The notes below the pieces were generated by a model. That model was not told the DNA's origin and searched no databases. It was given only the letters and a program-made list of their open reading frames with translations. From Zhenpiania hominis (GTDB taxonomy: Bacteria; Bacillota; Clostridia; Peptostreptococcales; Anaerovoracaceae), in contig NZ_JACRYT010000011.1 in the NCBI RefSeq assembly GCF_014333425.1, positions 1 through 64,000 on the forward strand: a stretch of DNA of 64,000 nt, in the 5' to 3' direction. The position numbers were made by a program, and so were the translations under genes. Within the stretch, counting starts at the first letter, position 1, and every line of letters begins with the position of its first letter. This document shows positions 8,993 through 17,806 of the stretch, one piece after another.

Positions 8993-9006
8993 TGTATAAG
9001 ATGGGA
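8977..9006 (+). repeat. Direct repeat, copy 1 (terminator 3' arm)
   Basis: Thirty bases starting CTGCCCGCGGCTTT that match 9621-9650 at 27 of 30 positions. The two copies bracket the AT-rich gene at 9025-9558. Confidence 0.8.
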
Positions 9007-9024
9007 CAGGGATGAGAGAAAACT

Positions 9025-9558
9025 ATGAGAAACGGAGATAATAAGAAAATCGTCGCAATTTCAAAGATTCAATTTAAGGGGAAAAGGCGAATTGATTGGC
9101 ATGCTGTGGAAATTTATCTGAAAAAATACATTGGAACATGCTATGTTGTTGAAAGTAATAAAAATAGAATACATATCGGCAAGGATTTTCCTGATGAATA
9201 TGCAAACTCTGAGTATACAGCAAGTTTAAAAGGAACCTTGGCAAAAGCAAAAGCAAATGCAGCACAAAATCTCCCACAGTTGATACAGATTGCGGAAAAA
9301 ACACAGTATACTCCTAATTATAAAGAAAAACACAAATTAGATGCGAAGTATGGATGGTATCGATATAATACTAGATTTGCCTTGCCTGTGTATAATGAAA
9401 AGGGAAATATGGAACGAATGAATATTTTTTCTGCGCAGATGTTGATAAGGTACGCGGCAAATGGGAAATTATACTTGTATGATATAGTAAATATAAAAAA
9501 AGAAACGAGCACCCCGCCTCAGCAATCGCTATACGGTATAAAACCCATTTCTTATTAA
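9025..9558 (+). CDS. Conserved hypothetical, AT-rich, possibly acquired
   Basis: A 177-residue protein of mixed alpha/beta character without signal peptide or membrane segment. It has the blocks DWHAVEIYLKKYIGTCYVVE, IHIGKDFPDEYANSEYTASL and YGWYRYNTRFALPVYNEKGN, then MERMNIFSAQMLIRYAANGK ending KLYLYDIVNIKKET. This organisation recalls domains found at the ends of large phage or polymorphic-toxin proteins in gut Firmicutes (Barnase/EndoU/ColicinE5-like folds), but I cannot assign one, and a stand-alone toxin would need an antitoxin that I do not see. Codon use is visibly richer in A and T than the neighbours. The only nearby ribosome-binding candidate is GAGAGAAAACT. Flanking direct repeats suggest insertion. 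Confidence 0.6.
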   Translation: MRNGDNKKIVAISKIQFKGKRRIDWHAVEIYLKKYIGTCYVVESNKNRIHIGKDFPDEYANSEYTASLKGTLAKAKANAAQNLPQLIQIAEKTQYTPNYKEKHKLDAKYGWYRYNTRFALPVYNEKGNMERMNIFSAQMLIRYAANGKLYLYDIVNIKKETSTPPQQSLYGIKPISY

Positions 9559-9620
9559 ATAATGTACAAAAAACAATTGCTTTTGTCAACAAGAAAATTA
9601 AACTTTTTAAGATGTACAGG

Positions 9621-9650
9621 CTGCCCGCGGCTTTGCTGTATAAGGCGGGA
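9621..9650 (+). repeat. Direct repeat, copy 2 (orphan terminator arm)
   Basis: Second copy of the CTGCCCGCGGCTTT repeat. Here the 5' partner arm GCCGCGGG is missing, so it cannot form the terminator; it looks like a duplicated scar downstream of the AT-rich gene. Confidence 0.75.
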
Positions 9651-10068
9651 GCGGCGAATAGAAAGGCGACTTTCAATGCGCGAACAAATCACTAGATTTT
9701 TGTGAGGGAAGTCGTTGTGCGCGAACAAACGGATAGGGCAATAAAGAAAGAATGCGGATTTTAGCAAAATAGCTGCAATACTTTGTTGAAAATGCGATGA
9801 AATGCAATAAAACCGCAATTTTGTTTTTGGAATTCAGGATATGTTCGCGGTTAGCGCAAAGGGGTGCTTATACGGACTCGCAAGCTGGTGGATTCTGCCT
9901 GCTTGACAAACGGCAAAGCGGCTGAATCAGGGGAGAATTGGTGCTTGATTATTCAGAAAAGAAACACCAGGATACGTGTTAGAAGGGCGAGACCTGGAAG
10001 GCCTGAAAACACACACGTTTTACTTCAGAAAAAAGTCAAAAAAATACCAAAAAAATTCACCAAAACCC

Positions 10069-10097
10069 TTGCTTTTTTCGATAAAGTGGTATATACT
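10069..10097 (+). promoter_or_regulatory. Promoter of the S10-spc-alpha operon
   Basis: TTGCTT (10069-10074), 17-bp spacer, TATACT (10092-10097). An A/T-rich stretch just upstream (10030-10066) could serve as an UP element. Transcription would start near 10104, leaving a leader of about 245 bases before rpsJ. Confidence 0.7.
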
Positions 10098-10103
10098 ACA
10101 AAA

Positions 10104-10350
10104 GCTTGTGTAAGGCGATGAAGTAGGAAGTTACCTGGCTATAGGATAATTTCTACGGAGAATTGTCCCCACCAGATGGGGGCGAAGGGATTCGCCGGCT
10201 TTTGTTTTGTGTAAAAAATAAAGAAACACACGGAGCCGTGTGCCTGCAAAACAAAACGTGCATAGGTACGGGAGCACGCTTGGAAAATCAGGCTTTAGAA
10301 CCCCTTGTACGAGCATAGCGAAAACAGTACAGAAAAATCAGGAGGATAAG
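10104..10350 (+). promoter_or_regulatory. Structured leader of rpsJ, possible attenuator
   Basis: Several hairpins can form. GTCCCC (10165-10170) pairs with GGGGGC (10178-10183). The next, GGCGAA/TTCGCC (10181-10196), overlaps it and is followed by GGCTTTTGTTTT, so it looks like a terminator whose formation competes with the first. Further on, CACACG/CGTGTG lies at 10226-10241 and CGTGC/GCACG around 10256-10279. S10 operons of several bacteria are controlled by L4 or other ribosomal proteins acting on the leader; whether this one is cannot be judged without comparison. Confidence 0.5.
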
Positions 10351-10662
10351 ATGAGCGAATTACAGAAAATCAGAATCAAGTTAAAAGCTTATGATCATGC
10401 GCTGCTGGATCAGAGTGCGGCGAAAATTGTGGAAACTGCCAAGAAAACTGGCGCGGAAGTATCGGGACCGATTCCGCTTCCAACCGAAAAAGAGGTTGTT
10501 ACCATTCTGAGAGCGGTACACAAGTACAAAGATTCCAGAGAGCAGTTCGAACAGAGAACTCACAAGAGACTGATCGACATCACCAGCGCGACAGCCAAGA
10601 CGACAGACGCGCTGACAAAGCTGGATTTGCCGGCAGGCGTAGACATCGAAATCAAACTGTAA
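10351..10662 (+). CDS. rpsJ: 30S ribosomal protein S10
   Basis: A 103-residue head protein of the 30S subunit, also known as NusE because it joins the transcription antitermination complex. The family core is clear: [31 protein letters not shown] and the extended loop with [12 protein letters not shown] at 10351 follows CAGGAGGATAAG; the frame continues upstream to 10240 but only through leader sequence. First gene of the operon, and unusually separated from rplC by 331 bases. Confidence 0.97.
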   Translation: MSELQKIRIKLKAYDHALLDQSAAKIVETAKKTGAEVSGPIPLPTEKEVVTILRAVHKYKDSREQFEQRTHKRLIDITSATAKTTDALTKLDLPAGVDIEIKL

Positions 10663-10993
10663 ATTCGGAGAGAAGTGAACTCCCCGCAAGCAGAAAATGG
10701 CGAAAGCCAGAAAAAATGACAAGGGAACTCCCCTTAGTAAGATTGCATGAGAGGGATAGCTAAGGAAAAGGTCTTTGCGGCGCAGTAAAACGCAGCCAAA
10801 ACAAGTTTTGGGCGTTTCTTGCGGGAGACCTTCCATCAATTTGCTCCGCAAATTGGGATAGGGCTTCCAGCAGTTGATTCCAGCCAAAAACAAGTTTTGG
10901 GGAATCGTTGCAGGAGGCTTGCGCGCTATATCGAAGATATAGGCAAGGCTTCCAAACCAGAGCAATCCGCTGTAAGAATGTAGGAGGAAAAAT
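10663..10993 (+). ncRNA. Structured rpsJ-rplC intergenic RNA with tandem covarying hairpins
   Basis: In most Firmicutes rpsJ and rplC are close together; here 331 bases separate them. Two copies of one hairpin design occur. At 10788-10817: AAACGC, AG, CCAAAAC, AA, GTTTTGG, GCGTTT. At 10876-10906: GATTCC, AG, CCAAAA, ACAAG, TTTTGG, GGAATC. The inner stem is conserved while the outer stem differs on both strands, i.e. compensating changes. Copy 1 can be closed further by AAGGTCT/AGACCTT (10769-10775 with 10826-10832). Other hairpins are CAATTTG/CAAATTG (10838-10856) and CTATATC/GATATAG (10926-10942). GGAGGCTTGC at 10913-10922 could pair either upstream (10861-10868) or downstream (10943-10953), suggesting a switch. 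No open frame covers it. A regulatory or processing role is inferred. Confidence 0.5.
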
Positions 10994-11629
10994 ATGAAAA
11001 CAATTTTAGGGAAAAAACTTGGAATGACTCAGATCTTTACGGACGCGGGCGAAGTAGTGCCTGTAACGGTGATCGAGGCGGGTCCGGAAACAGTGACTCA
11101 GATTAAGACGGTTGAAACAGACGGCTACAACGCGGTTCAGGTGGGCTTTGAAGATACAAAGCCGCACAGAGTGAACAAGCCGATGACCGGACATTTCGCG
11201 AAGAACGATATTCCGGTGAAAAAACACCTGGCAGAGTTCAGAGTGGAAGACGGCGAAACCTATGAAATCGGACAGACCATTACTGTCGCTGATTTTGAAG
11301 AAGGCATGAAGCTGGACATAACCGGAACCTCCAAGGGAAAAGGAACTCAGGGTGAAATCAAACGGCACGGCCACAGAAGAGGCCCGATGACCCACGGTTC
11401 CAAGCATAAGAGACTGCCTGGCGGTAAGGCGGGCGCATCCTATCCGGGAAGAGTTTTCAAAGGAAACAAAGAGTCCGGAAGAATGGGACGCGATACCGTA
11501 ACCGTACAGAACGTCATTTTAGTAAAAGTTATTGAAGACAGAAACCTGATGCTGATTAAAGGTGCTGTACCGGGTAACAAAGGCGGCCTGGTTCGCATTC
11601 AGAGCGCAGTAAAAGGTCAGGACAAATAA
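10994..11629 (+). CDS. rplC: 50S ribosomal protein L3
   Basis: A 211-residue early-assembly protein of the 50S subunit that reaches toward the peptidyl transferase centre. The opening KTILGKKLGMTQIF and the loop block KRLPGGKAGASYPGRVFKG are characteristic, and length is normal. AGGAGG at 10982-10987 precedes the ATG. The upstream structured gap may tune its expression relative to S10. Confidence 0.97.
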   Translation: MKTILGKKLGMTQIFTDAGEVVPVTVIEAGPETVTQIKTVETDGYNAVQVGFEDTKPHRVNKPMTGHFAKNDIPVKKHLAEFRVEDGETYEIGQTITVADFEEGMKLDITGTSKGKGTQGEIKRHGHRRGPMTHGSKHKRLPGGKAGASYPGRVFKGNKESGRMGRDTVTVQNVILVKVIEDRNLMLIKGAVPGNKGGLVRIQSAVKGQDK

Positions 11630-11656
11630 GAAGACTTCAGGAAGGGAGGAAGTAAA

Positions 11657-12280
11657 ATGGCAAAAGTAACGATGCTTAACATGACTGGAGCAGAAGCCGG
11701 AACCATCGAACTGAACGATGAAATCTTCGGAATCGAGCCTAACCAGAATGCGGTGCACGAAGTAGTGAAAAACTACCTGGCAAACCAGAGACAGGGCACA
11801 CAGTCAGCGAAAACAAGAGCGGAAGTAAGAGGCGGCGGCAGAAAGCCTTTCCGTCAGAAAGGAACCGGACGCCACAGACAGGGTAGCTCCACAGACCCGT
11901 CCCAGGTAGGCGGCGGAATCGTATTCGCGCCAAAGCCCAGAGATTACAGATATAAAGTCTCCAAGAAAGTAAAGAGACTGGCGATGAAATCCGTACTCTC
12001 CTCAAAGGTGGAGGAAAAAGAAATTATTGTTCTGGACGAGCTGAAATTTGACGCTCCAAAGACAAAGGAAATGGTAAAAGTTCTGGAAAACGTAAAAGCG
12101 CAGAAAAAGGCGCTCATCGTAATGGCGGAAAAGGATGAAAACGTAATCCGTTCCGCGGCGAACATTCCGGGAGTGAGAACCGCGCTGGTAACAACCATGA
12201 ACGTTTACGAAATCCTCAACCACACAAACTTCATTGTTACAAAAGACGCGATTAACAAGATCGAGGAGGTGTACGCATAA
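11657..12280 (+). CDS. rplD: 50S ribosomal protein L4
   Basis: A 207-residue protein with the conserved extended loop lining the nascent-peptide tunnel ([20 protein letters not shown], with its G-rich and basic pattern, near 53-75) and a globular domain. In several bacteria L4 represses its own operon through the leader, which makes the long rpsJ leader relevant. Its stop overlaps the start of rplW by one base. Confidence 0.97.
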   Translation: MAKVTMLNMTGAEAGTIELNDEIFGIEPNQNAVHEVVKNYLANQRQGTQSAKTRAEVRGGGRKPFRQKGTGRHRQGSSTDPSQVGGGIVFAPKPRDYRYKVSKKVKRLAMKSVLSSKVEEKEIIVLDELKFDAPKTKEMVKVLENVKAQKKALIVMAEKDENVIRSAANIPGVRTALVTTMNVYEILNHTNFIVTKDAINKIEEVYA

Positions 12281-12570
12281 TGAAAACGGCTTACGATGTC
12301 ATTTTAAAGCCTGTCATCTCCGAAAAAAGTATGGAAGATGCGCAGAATAAAAAATACACATTCAAAGTTGCGGTTGACGCCAATAAAACGGAAGTGAAAC
12401 ACGCCGTAGAGGAAATCTTTGAAGTGGAAGTTAAAAAAGTCAACATTATGAACGTTAAAGGAAAGAAAAAGAGAATGGGAAGAACCGTAGGAATGACTGC
12501 CGCCAGCAAGAAGGCAATCGTTACTCTGACCGAAAAGAGTAAGGAAATCGAATTCTTCCAGAGCTTATAA
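12280..12570 (+). CDS. rplW: 50S ribosomal protein L23
   Basis: A 96-residue protein of the tunnel exit, the docking site for trigger factor and the signal recognition particle. The segment [20 protein letters not shown] at the start and [18 protein letters not shown] in the middle identify it. Translationally coupled to rplD through a TAATG junction. Confidence 0.97.
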   Translation: MKTAYDVILKPVISEKSMEDAQNKKYTFKVAVDANKTEVKHAVEEIFEVEVKKVNIMNVKGKKKRMGRTVGMTAASKKAIVTLTEKSKEIEFFQSL

Positions 12571-12587
12571 GATAGGAGGCAGTAGAA

Positions 12588-13421
12588 ATGGCAATTAGAA
12601 AATACAATCCGACTACGCCTGGTTTAAGAGGAATGACGGTTTCGACATTTGAAGAAATCACATCCACGACTCCGGAAAAATCCCTGACTGTAACGCTGAA
12701 AAAGCATGCGGGAAGAAACTCCAGAGGAAAGATTACCGTAAGACACAGAGGCGGCGGATACAGACCGAAATACAGAATCATCGATTTCAAGAGAAACAAA
12801 GACGGGATTCCGGGAACGGTTAAGACCATCGAATACGATCCCAACAGAAGCGCCAACATCGCGCTGATCAGCTATGCCGACGGTGAGAAGAGATACATCA
12901 TCGCTCCGGAAAAACTGATGGTAGGCGATGTAATCGTATCCGGACCGGAAGCGGATATCAAAGTTGGAAACGCTCTTCCGCTGGCAAACATTCCGGTCGG
13001 TACCATTATCCACAACATTGAAATGAAGCCGGGCAAGGGCGGACAGATGGTAAGATCCGCGGGAAACGGCGCTCAGCTCATGGCGAAAGAAGGAAAAGAG
13101 GCTCAGGTGAGACTGCCTTCCGGGGAAGTAAGAAAAATCAGACTGGAATGCAGAGCGACCATCGGTGAAGTCGGCAACGCGGACCATGCGAATATCCAGA
13201 TCGGAAAAGCGGGAAGAAAAAGACACATGGGAATCCGTCCGACGGTAAGAGGTTCCGTAATGAACCCCAATGACCATCCTCACGGCGGTGGTGAAGGTAA
13301 GGCCGGAATCGGACGTGTCAGCCCGGTTACACCCTGGGGCAAGCCTGCTCTCGGATATAAGACAAGAAAGAAGAACAAGGCTTCTGACAAGTATATCGTT
13401 AAGAGAAGAAATGAGAAATAA
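12588..13421 (+). CDS. rplB: 50S ribosomal protein L2
   Basis: A 277-residue protein next to the peptidyl transferase centre and needed for subunit association. The nearly invariant [18 protein letters not shown] segment lies at about 224-241 and includes the His shown to be important in E. coli. [13 protein letters not shown] at the start and [18 protein letters not shown] are further hallmarks. Ribosome binding site is GATAGGAGGCAGTAGAA. Confidence 0.98.
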   Translation: MAIRKYNPTTPGLRGMTVSTFEEITSTTPEKSLTVTLKKHAGRNSRGKITVRHRGGGYRPKYRIIDFKRNKDGIPGTVKTIEYDPNRSANIALISYADGEKRYIIAPEKLMVGDVIVSGPEADIKVGNALPLANIPVGTIIHNIEMKPGKGGQMVRSAGNGAQLMAKEGKEAQVRLPSGEVRKIRLECRATIGEVGNADHANIQIGKAGRKRHMGIRPTVRGSVMNPNDHPHGGGEGKAGIGRVSPVTPWGKPALGYKTRKKNKASDKYIVKRRNEK

Positions 13422-13439
13422 AGGAAGGAGCATAGATTA

Positions 13440-13718
13440 ATGGGTAGATCACTGAAAAAGGGCCCTTTCGTCGAAAAAAAGCTGCTGAAAGCAATTGATG
13501 ACATGAACGCAGCCAACGAAAAGAAAGTTGTCAAAACATGGTCGCGGGCCTCTACAATATTCCCTCAGATGGTGGGACATACAATCGCAGTGCATGATGG
13601 AAGAAAGCACGTACCGGTATATATCACAGAAGATATGGTAGGTCACAGACTTGGAGAATTTGCTCCGACCAGAACTTACAGAGGTCACGCTGCAGATAAA
13701 TCATCAAAAGTAAAGTAA
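13440..13718 (+). CDS. rpsS: 30S ribosomal protein S19
   Basis: A 92-residue 30S head protein that touches the A-site tRNA region together with S13. [11 protein letters not shown] at the start, [20 protein letters not shown] in the centre and [16 protein letters not shown] at the end are signature segments. Normal length. Confidence 0.97.
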   Translation: MGRSLKKGPFVEKKLLKAIDDMNAANEKKVVKTWSRASTIFPQMVGHTIAVHDGRKHVPVYITEDMVGHRLGEFAPTRTYRGHAADKSSKVK

Positions 13719-13736
13719 GAAAGGAGAACATGAAAA

Positions 13737-14069
13737 ATGGAAGCAAAAGCAGTTGCAAAATATGTAAGAATGTCTCCGATCAAGCTTAAGCCTGTTGCAG
13801 ATCTTGTAAGAGGAAAAGATGTGGCTGAGGCGCTTACTATTTTAAAATTTACACCTGGCAAAGGTGCGGAAATCGTAGAAAAGGTTGTTCAGTCCGCTCT
13901 GGCAAACGCTGACGTAAAGGAAATGGACACTGATAACTTATATGTAGCTGAAGTGTACGCCAACCAGGGACCGACCATGAAGAGATGGAGAGCCGGTTCT
14001 CAGGGAAGAGCTTCAATCATTTTGAAAAGAAGCAGCCATGTAGGCGTTACACTGAAGGAAAAGAATTAA
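13737..14069 (+). CDS. rplV: 50S ribosomal protein L22
   Basis: A 110-residue protein whose beta-hairpin lines the exit tunnel near the macrolide site. RMSPIKLKPVADLVRGKDV near the start and the hairpin region GPTMKRWRAGSQGRAS (around 81-96) are clear. No unusual change is visible in the hairpin. Confidence 0.97.
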   Translation: MEAKAVAKYVRMSPIKLKPVADLVRGKDVAEALTILKFTPGKGAEIVEKVVQSALANADVKEMDTDNLYVAEVYANQGPTMKRWRAGSQGRASIILKRSSHVGVTLKEKN

Positions 14070-14087
14070 GGATAGGAGGTTCATTTA

Positions 14088-14978
14088 ATGGGTCAGAAAG
14101 TAAGTCCACACGGATTAAGAGTGGGCATCATCAAGGACTGGGATTCCAAATGGTATGCAGATAAAGGAAACTTTGCGGACTATCTGATTGAAGATAACAA
14201 AGTAAGAGAATTTGTAAAGAAAAAACTGTATGTTGCGGGCGTTTCCAAAATCGTTCTGGAACGTCAGGCGGACAACAAGCTGAAAGTCATCATTCTGACT
14301 GCGAAACCCGGAATGGTAATCGGCAGATCCGGAAACGGCATCGACGAGCTGAAGGGCGAGCTGGAAAAGATGACGAAAAAGAAGATTACGATTGAAATCA
14401 AAGAAGTGAGAAGATCCGAACTGGACGCGCAGCTTACAGCGGAGAGCATCGCGCAGGCACTGGAAAGAAGAATTTCTTTCAGAAGAGCCATGAAACAGGC
14501 TATCGGCAGAACCATGAAAGCCGGAGCTAAGGGCGTGAAAGTCCTCGTTTCCGGAAGACTGGGCGGCGCGGAAATCGCCAGATCGGAAAAATACAGCGAA
14601 GGCAATGTTCCTCTTCACACACTGAGAGCGGACATCGACTACGGATTCGCCGAAGCAGATACGACCTATGGAAAGATCGGCGTAAAGGTATGGATCAACC
14701 ATGGTGAAATCCTGGATAAGGGATTAAAGAGTTCGGTTCCGGAGGAAGCAGGCGGCAGAAGAGACGGCAAGAGAAGAAGAGACGGCGACAGAAGAACGAG
14801 AAGAGACGGCGACAGAAGAAGAAACGACAGGAGACGTATGGACAACAAGCCGGAAATTCCAAAGGCTGTAAACCAGAGAATCCGGAAGAAGCCGGAACCT
14901 GCTCCCGTAGAAGCGGCAGAACCGCAGGCTAACGAAGCACAGAACACCGAAGCTGTTGAAACGGCTGCGGAAGAATAG
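14088..14978 (+). CDS. rpsC: 30S ribosomal protein S3 with long charged C-terminal extension
   Basis: A 296-residue S3, about 70-80 residues longer than the usual ~220. The normal part has the KH domain ([20 protein letters not shown] near 77-96) and the C-terminal half with [22 protein letters not shown], which helps form the mRNA entry site and its helicase activity. After residue ~215 comes an unusual tail: repeats of [11 protein letters not shown] rich in Arg and Asp (about 222-250), then an Ala/Pro/Glu-rich acidic end. The tail is in frame, ends 23 bases before rplP and is not a fusion to a known domain. It is probably disordered and basic, possibly RNA-binding; I infer nothing more. Confidence 0.96.
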   Translation: MGQKVSPHGLRVGIIKDWDSKWYADKGNFADYLIEDNKVREFVKKKLYVAGVSKIVLERQADNKLKVIILTAKPGMVIGRSGNGIDELKGELEKMTKKKITIEIKEVRRSELDAQLTAESIAQALERRISFRRAMKQAIGRTMKAGAKGVKVLVSGRLGGAEIARSEKYSEGNVPLHTLRADIDYGFAEADTTYGKIGVKVWINHGEILDKGLKSSVPEEAGGRRDGKRRRDGDRRTRRDGDRRRNDRRRMDNKPEIPKAVNQRIRKKPEPAPVEAAEPQANEAQNTEAVETAAEE

Positions 14979-15001
14979 ACAATAGAGAGGAGGAAACGCT
15001 G

Positions 15002-15433
15002 ATGTTAATGCCAAAGCGCGTTAAACGCAGAAGAGTCCACAGAGGCAGAATGAAAGGCACAGCTACCAAAGGAAATAAAGTAACTTACGGTGATTACGGC
15101 CTGGTAGCTACAGAATGCGGCTGGATTACTTCAAACCAGATCGAGGCGGCCAGAATCGCCATGACGAGATCCGTAAAAAGAGGTGGTAAGGTTTATATCA
15201 AAATCTTCCCCCACAAGCCGGTAACAAAGAAGCCTGCCGAAGTACGTATGGGTTCCGGTAAAGGTGCTCCGGAGTACTGGGTAGCGGTAGTAAAACCGGG
15301 CAGAGTAATGTTCGAAATCGAAGGTGTAACAGAAGCTCAGGCAAGAGAGGCGATGCGTCTTGCGTCTCACAAACTGCCTGTTAAATGTAAATTTGCCATC
15401 AAGGAAATGGAAGCAAAGGGTGGTGAAGCATAA
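15002..15433 (+). CDS. rplP: 50S ribosomal protein L16
   Basis: A 143-residue protein near the A-site of the 50S subunit. It starts with the typical [15 protein letters not shown] and contains [24 protein letters not shown] sequence and [17 protein letters not shown]. The ATG lies behind GAGAGGAGGAAACGCTG. Its stop overlaps the rpmC start by one base (TAATG). Confidence 0.97.
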   Translation: MLMPKRVKRRRVHRGRMKGTATKGNKVTYGDYGLVATECGWITSNQIEAARIAMTRSVKRGGKVYIKIFPHKPVTKKPAEVRMGSGKGAPEYWVAVVKPGRVMFEIEGVTEAQAREAMRLASHKLPVKCKFAIKEMEAKGGEA

Positions 15434-15636
15434 TGGAACTGAAAAAGATGAGAGAAATGTCGGAAGTAGAGCTCAACGCGGAACTGGTAAAAATGAAGAA
15501 GGACCTGTTCAACCTGAGATTCCAGCACGTAACCGGACAGCTTGAAAACCCGATTAAAATGAGAGATACAAAGAGAGACATCGCGAGGGTTAAGACCATT
15601 ATCAGAGAAAAGCAGCTTGAAAAGGCTCGCGGCTAA
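15433..15636 (+). CDS. rpmC: 50S ribosomal protein L29
   Basis: A 67-residue two-helix protein by the tunnel exit. The pattern LNAELVKMKKDLFNLRFQHVTGQLENP followed by IARVKTIIREKQ is the family signature. Coupled to rplP. Confidence 0.96.
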   Translation: MELKKMREMSEVELNAELVKMKKDLFNLRFQHVTGQLENPIKMRDTKRDIARVKTIIREKQLEKARG

Positions 15637-15654
15637 CAGAAAGGAGGATGTAAT

Positions 15655-15915
15655 ATGACAGTTGAAAGAAACCTGAGAAAGACAAGAGTTGGCGTTGTTG
15701 TCAGCGACAAGATGGATAAGACTGTTGTCGTTGCGCTGGAAGACTTCGTAAGACATTCCCTTTATGGAAAAGCTGTAAAGAGAACGAAAAAAGTAAAAGC
15801 GCACGATGAAAACAACGAATGTAACATTGGTGATAAAGTTAGAATTATGGAGACAAGACCTCTCTCAAAAGACAAGAGATGGAGACTTGTGAATATTGTA
15901 GAGAAGGTTAAATAA
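15655..15915 (+). CDS. rpsQ: 30S ribosomal protein S17
   Basis: An 86-residue OB-fold protein that binds 16S rRNA early in assembly. [21 protein letters not shown] and the closing [23 protein letters not shown] are diagnostic. AAAGGAGGATGTAAT precedes the ATG. Confidence 0.97.
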   Translation: MTVERNLRKTRVGVVVSDKMDKTVVVALEDFVRHSLYGKAVKRTKKVKAHDENNECNIGDKVRIMETRPLSKDKRWRLVNIVEKVK

Positions 15916-15927
15916 GGAGGCGCCAGA

Positions 15928-16296
15928 ATGATTCAGACAGAAACAAGACTGAAAGTCGCTGACAACTCCGGTGCGAAAGAACTTCTGTGTATTCGTATTC
16001 TGGGCGGTACCAGCCGTCAGTATGCGAACATCGGAGATGTAATCGTTTGCGCAGTAAAAGACGCAACACCGGGCGGCGTTGTAAAAAAAGGCGACGTTGT
16101 GAAAGCGGTTGTGGTAAGAACGAAAAAAGGTGCCAGAAGAGTCGACGGCAGCTATGTAAAATTCGACCAGAACGCAGCTGTAATTTTAAAAGAGGATATG
16201 ACACCGGTCGGGACCCGTATCTTTGGGCCAGTAGCCAGAGAGCTCAGAGAAAAAAGCTTCATGAAAATTGTGTCCCTGGCGCCGGAAGTATTATAG
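15928..16296 (+). CDS. rplN: 50S ribosomal protein L14
   Basis: A 122-residue protein at the subunit interface. It starts [20 protein letters not shown] and includes [19 protein letters not shown] and [24 protein letters not shown]. Length is the family standard of 122. Confidence 0.98.
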   Translation: MIQTETRLKVADNSGAKELLCIRILGGTSRQYANIGDVIVCAVKDATPGGVVKKGDVVKAVVVRTKKGARRVDGSYVKFDQNAAVILKEDMTPVGTRIFGPVARELREKSFMKIVSLAPEVL

Positions 16297-16307
16297 GAGG
16301 CGATCGG

Positions 16308-16613
16308 ATGCGGATTAAAAAAGACGATACAGTAATTGTAATTACTGGAAAAGATAAAGGCAAGACGGGCAAAGTGATTAAAGCAATGCCGAAAGAAGGC
16401 AGAGTCATCGTAGAAGGCATCAACATGCAGACAAAGCATCAGAAGCAGACCCCGAAAGAGCCTGCGGAGATCAAGCATCAGGAGGGACCGCTGGATATTT
16501 CCAACGTTATGTACTACGATACAAAGACAAAGACTGCAAGCAAGATTGGTTATAAGATCGAAAACGGCAAAAAAGTCAGAGTTATGAAGAAAACCGGAAC
16601 GGTAATCGACTAA
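16308..16613 (+). CDS. rplX: 50S ribosomal protein L24
   Basis: A 101-residue assembly-initiator protein with an N-terminal KOW motif ([20 protein letters not shown]). The frame is open further upstream inside rplN, but TAGGAGGCGATCGG places the start at the ATG at 16308, giving the normal MRIKKDDTV opening. The ending [14 protein letters not shown] agrees with the family. Confidence 0.96.
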   Translation: MRIKKDDTVIVITGKDKGKTGKVIKAMPKEGRVIVEGINMQTKHQKQTPKEPAEIKHQEGPLDISNVMYYDTKTKTASKIGYKIENGKKVRVMKKTGTVID

Positions 16614-16630
16614 GAAAGGAGGAGACGATT

Positions 16631-17173
16631 TTGACAGCAAGATTAAAGGAAACTTATGACAATACTGTGTTCAAAGCGCTGATGGAAAAATTCTCCTACA
16701 AGAATACAATGGAAGTTCCAAAGCTGGAAAAGGTAACCATTAACATGGGACTGGGCGAAGCGAAAGACAATGCCAAAATTATGGAAAGCGCAGTAGAAGA
16801 GCTTGCGCTTATCACGGGACAGAAACCGGTTGTGACAAAGGCAAAGAAGTCAATCGCTAACTTTAAAGTAAGACAGGGTATGCCGGTTGGAGCAAAAGTT
16901 ACTTTAAGAGGCGAGAACATGTACACCTTTGTTGATAAATTTATCAATATCGCTCTTCCGAGAGTAAGAGACTTCAAAGGTGTCAGCAAGAATTCCTTTG
17001 ACGGAAGAGGCAATTACTCCCTGGGGATCAAGGAGCAGTTGATCTTCCCGGAAATCAATTATGACAAGGTTGACATGATTAAGGGCATGAACATTGTATT
17101 CACCACAACGGCTAAAACAGACGAAGAAGCGGCTGCGCTGCTGGAACTTCTCGGAATGCCGTTTGAGAAATAA
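16631..17173 (+). CDS. rplE: 50S ribosomal protein L5
   Basis: A 180-residue 5S-rRNA-binding protein of the central protuberance. Motifs include [34 protein letters not shown] and [20 protein letters not shown]. The start codon is TTG, directly after AAAGGAGGAGACGATT; no ATG fits, so the rare start is supported. Confidence 0.97.
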   Translation: MTARLKETYDNTVFKALMEKFSYKNTMEVPKLEKVTINMGLGEAKDNAKIMESAVEELALITGQKPVVTKAKKSIANFKVRQGMPVGAKVTLRGENMYTFVDKFINIALPRVRDFKGVSKNSFDGRGNYSLGIKEQLIFPEINYDKVDMIKGMNIVFTTTAKTDEEAAALLELLGMPFEK

Positions 17174-17185
17174 TAGGAGGGAACT

Positions 17186-17371
17186 ATGGCAAAGACATCT
17201 CTCAAAGTAAAACAGCAGAGAAAACCGAAGTATTCGACACGGGCATATACCAGATGCAGGATTTGCGGAAGACCGCACTCCGTACTGAAAAAGTATGGAA
17301 TATGCCGTATCTGTTTTAGAGAGCTTGCTTACAAGGGAGAAATCCCGGGCGTAAAAAAAGCAAGCTGGTAA
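17186..17371 (+). CDS. rpsN: 30S ribosomal protein S14, zinc type
   Basis: A 61-residue S14 of the short zinc-binding class. The four Cys are in two pairs, CRICGRPH and CRICFREL, about residues 24-43. The class is typical of Firmicutes. AGGAGGGAACT precedes the ATG. Confidence 0.97.
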   Translation: MAKTSLKVKQQRKPKYSTRAYTRCRICGRPHSVLKKYGICRICFRELAYKGEIPGVKKASW

Positions 17372-17397
17372 AACGTCAGGAAAGGAGAAATACTGTA

Positions 17398-17796
17398 ATG
17401 ACAATGACAGATCCAATAGCAGATATGCTGACAAGAATCAGAAATGCCAATACTGTAGGTCATGACACAGTTGATATTCCGGCGTCGAGGATGAAAAAAT
17501 CCATCGCGGGGATTTTAACGGAAGAAGGCTACATTAAGGGATTTGATGTTATAGACGACAATAAGCAGGGAACCATTCGCGTGCAGATGAAATACGGCCC
17601 TGACAAAGAAAGAGTTATCACTGGAATCAAAAAGATTTCGAAGCCGGGCCTGAAAGTTTACGCAAAGGCGAATGAGGTTCCGAGAGTTCTGGGCGGACTG
17701 GGAATCGCGATTATTTCCACTTCCAACGGTGTAATCAGCGATAAGGAAGCCAGAAAACTGGGCGTTGGCGGCGAAGTAGTTTGTTATGTTTGGTAG
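17398..17796 (+). CDS. rpsH: 30S ribosomal protein S8
   Basis: A 132-residue protein binding the central domain of 16S rRNA; in E. coli S8 represses the spc operon. [14 protein letters not shown] at the start and the closing [20 protein letters not shown] are diagnostic. A second in-frame ATG lies two codons in; either would work with GAAAGGAGAAATACTGTA. Confidence 0.97.
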   Translation: MTMTDPIADMLTRIRNANTVGHDTVDIPASRMKKSIAGILTEEGYIKGFDVIDDNKQGTIRVQMKYGPDKERVITGIKKISKPGLKVYAKANEVPRVLGGLGIAIISTSNGVISDKEARKLGVGGEVVCYVW

Positions 17797-17806
17797 GAGG
17801 TAAACA

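Larger units (their letters stand above)
9559..10350 (+). other. Long non-coding region upstream of the ribosomal operon
   Basis: About 790 bases without a convincing gene. From left: a 30-base direct repeat at 9621-9650; three copies of the heptamer GCGAACA or its complement (9680-9686, 9721-9727, 9842-9848); then the rpsJ promoter at 10069-10097 and a structured leader. An 85-codon frame at 9864-10121 overlaps the promoter, has low-complexity basic sequence and no ribosome binding site, so I do not call it. Confidence 0.6.

Noticed and set aside
9864..10121. 85-codon rightward frame before the ribosomal operon
   Set aside because: It runs through the rpsJ promoter, has no start signal, and its basic low-complexity sequence resembles no protein.
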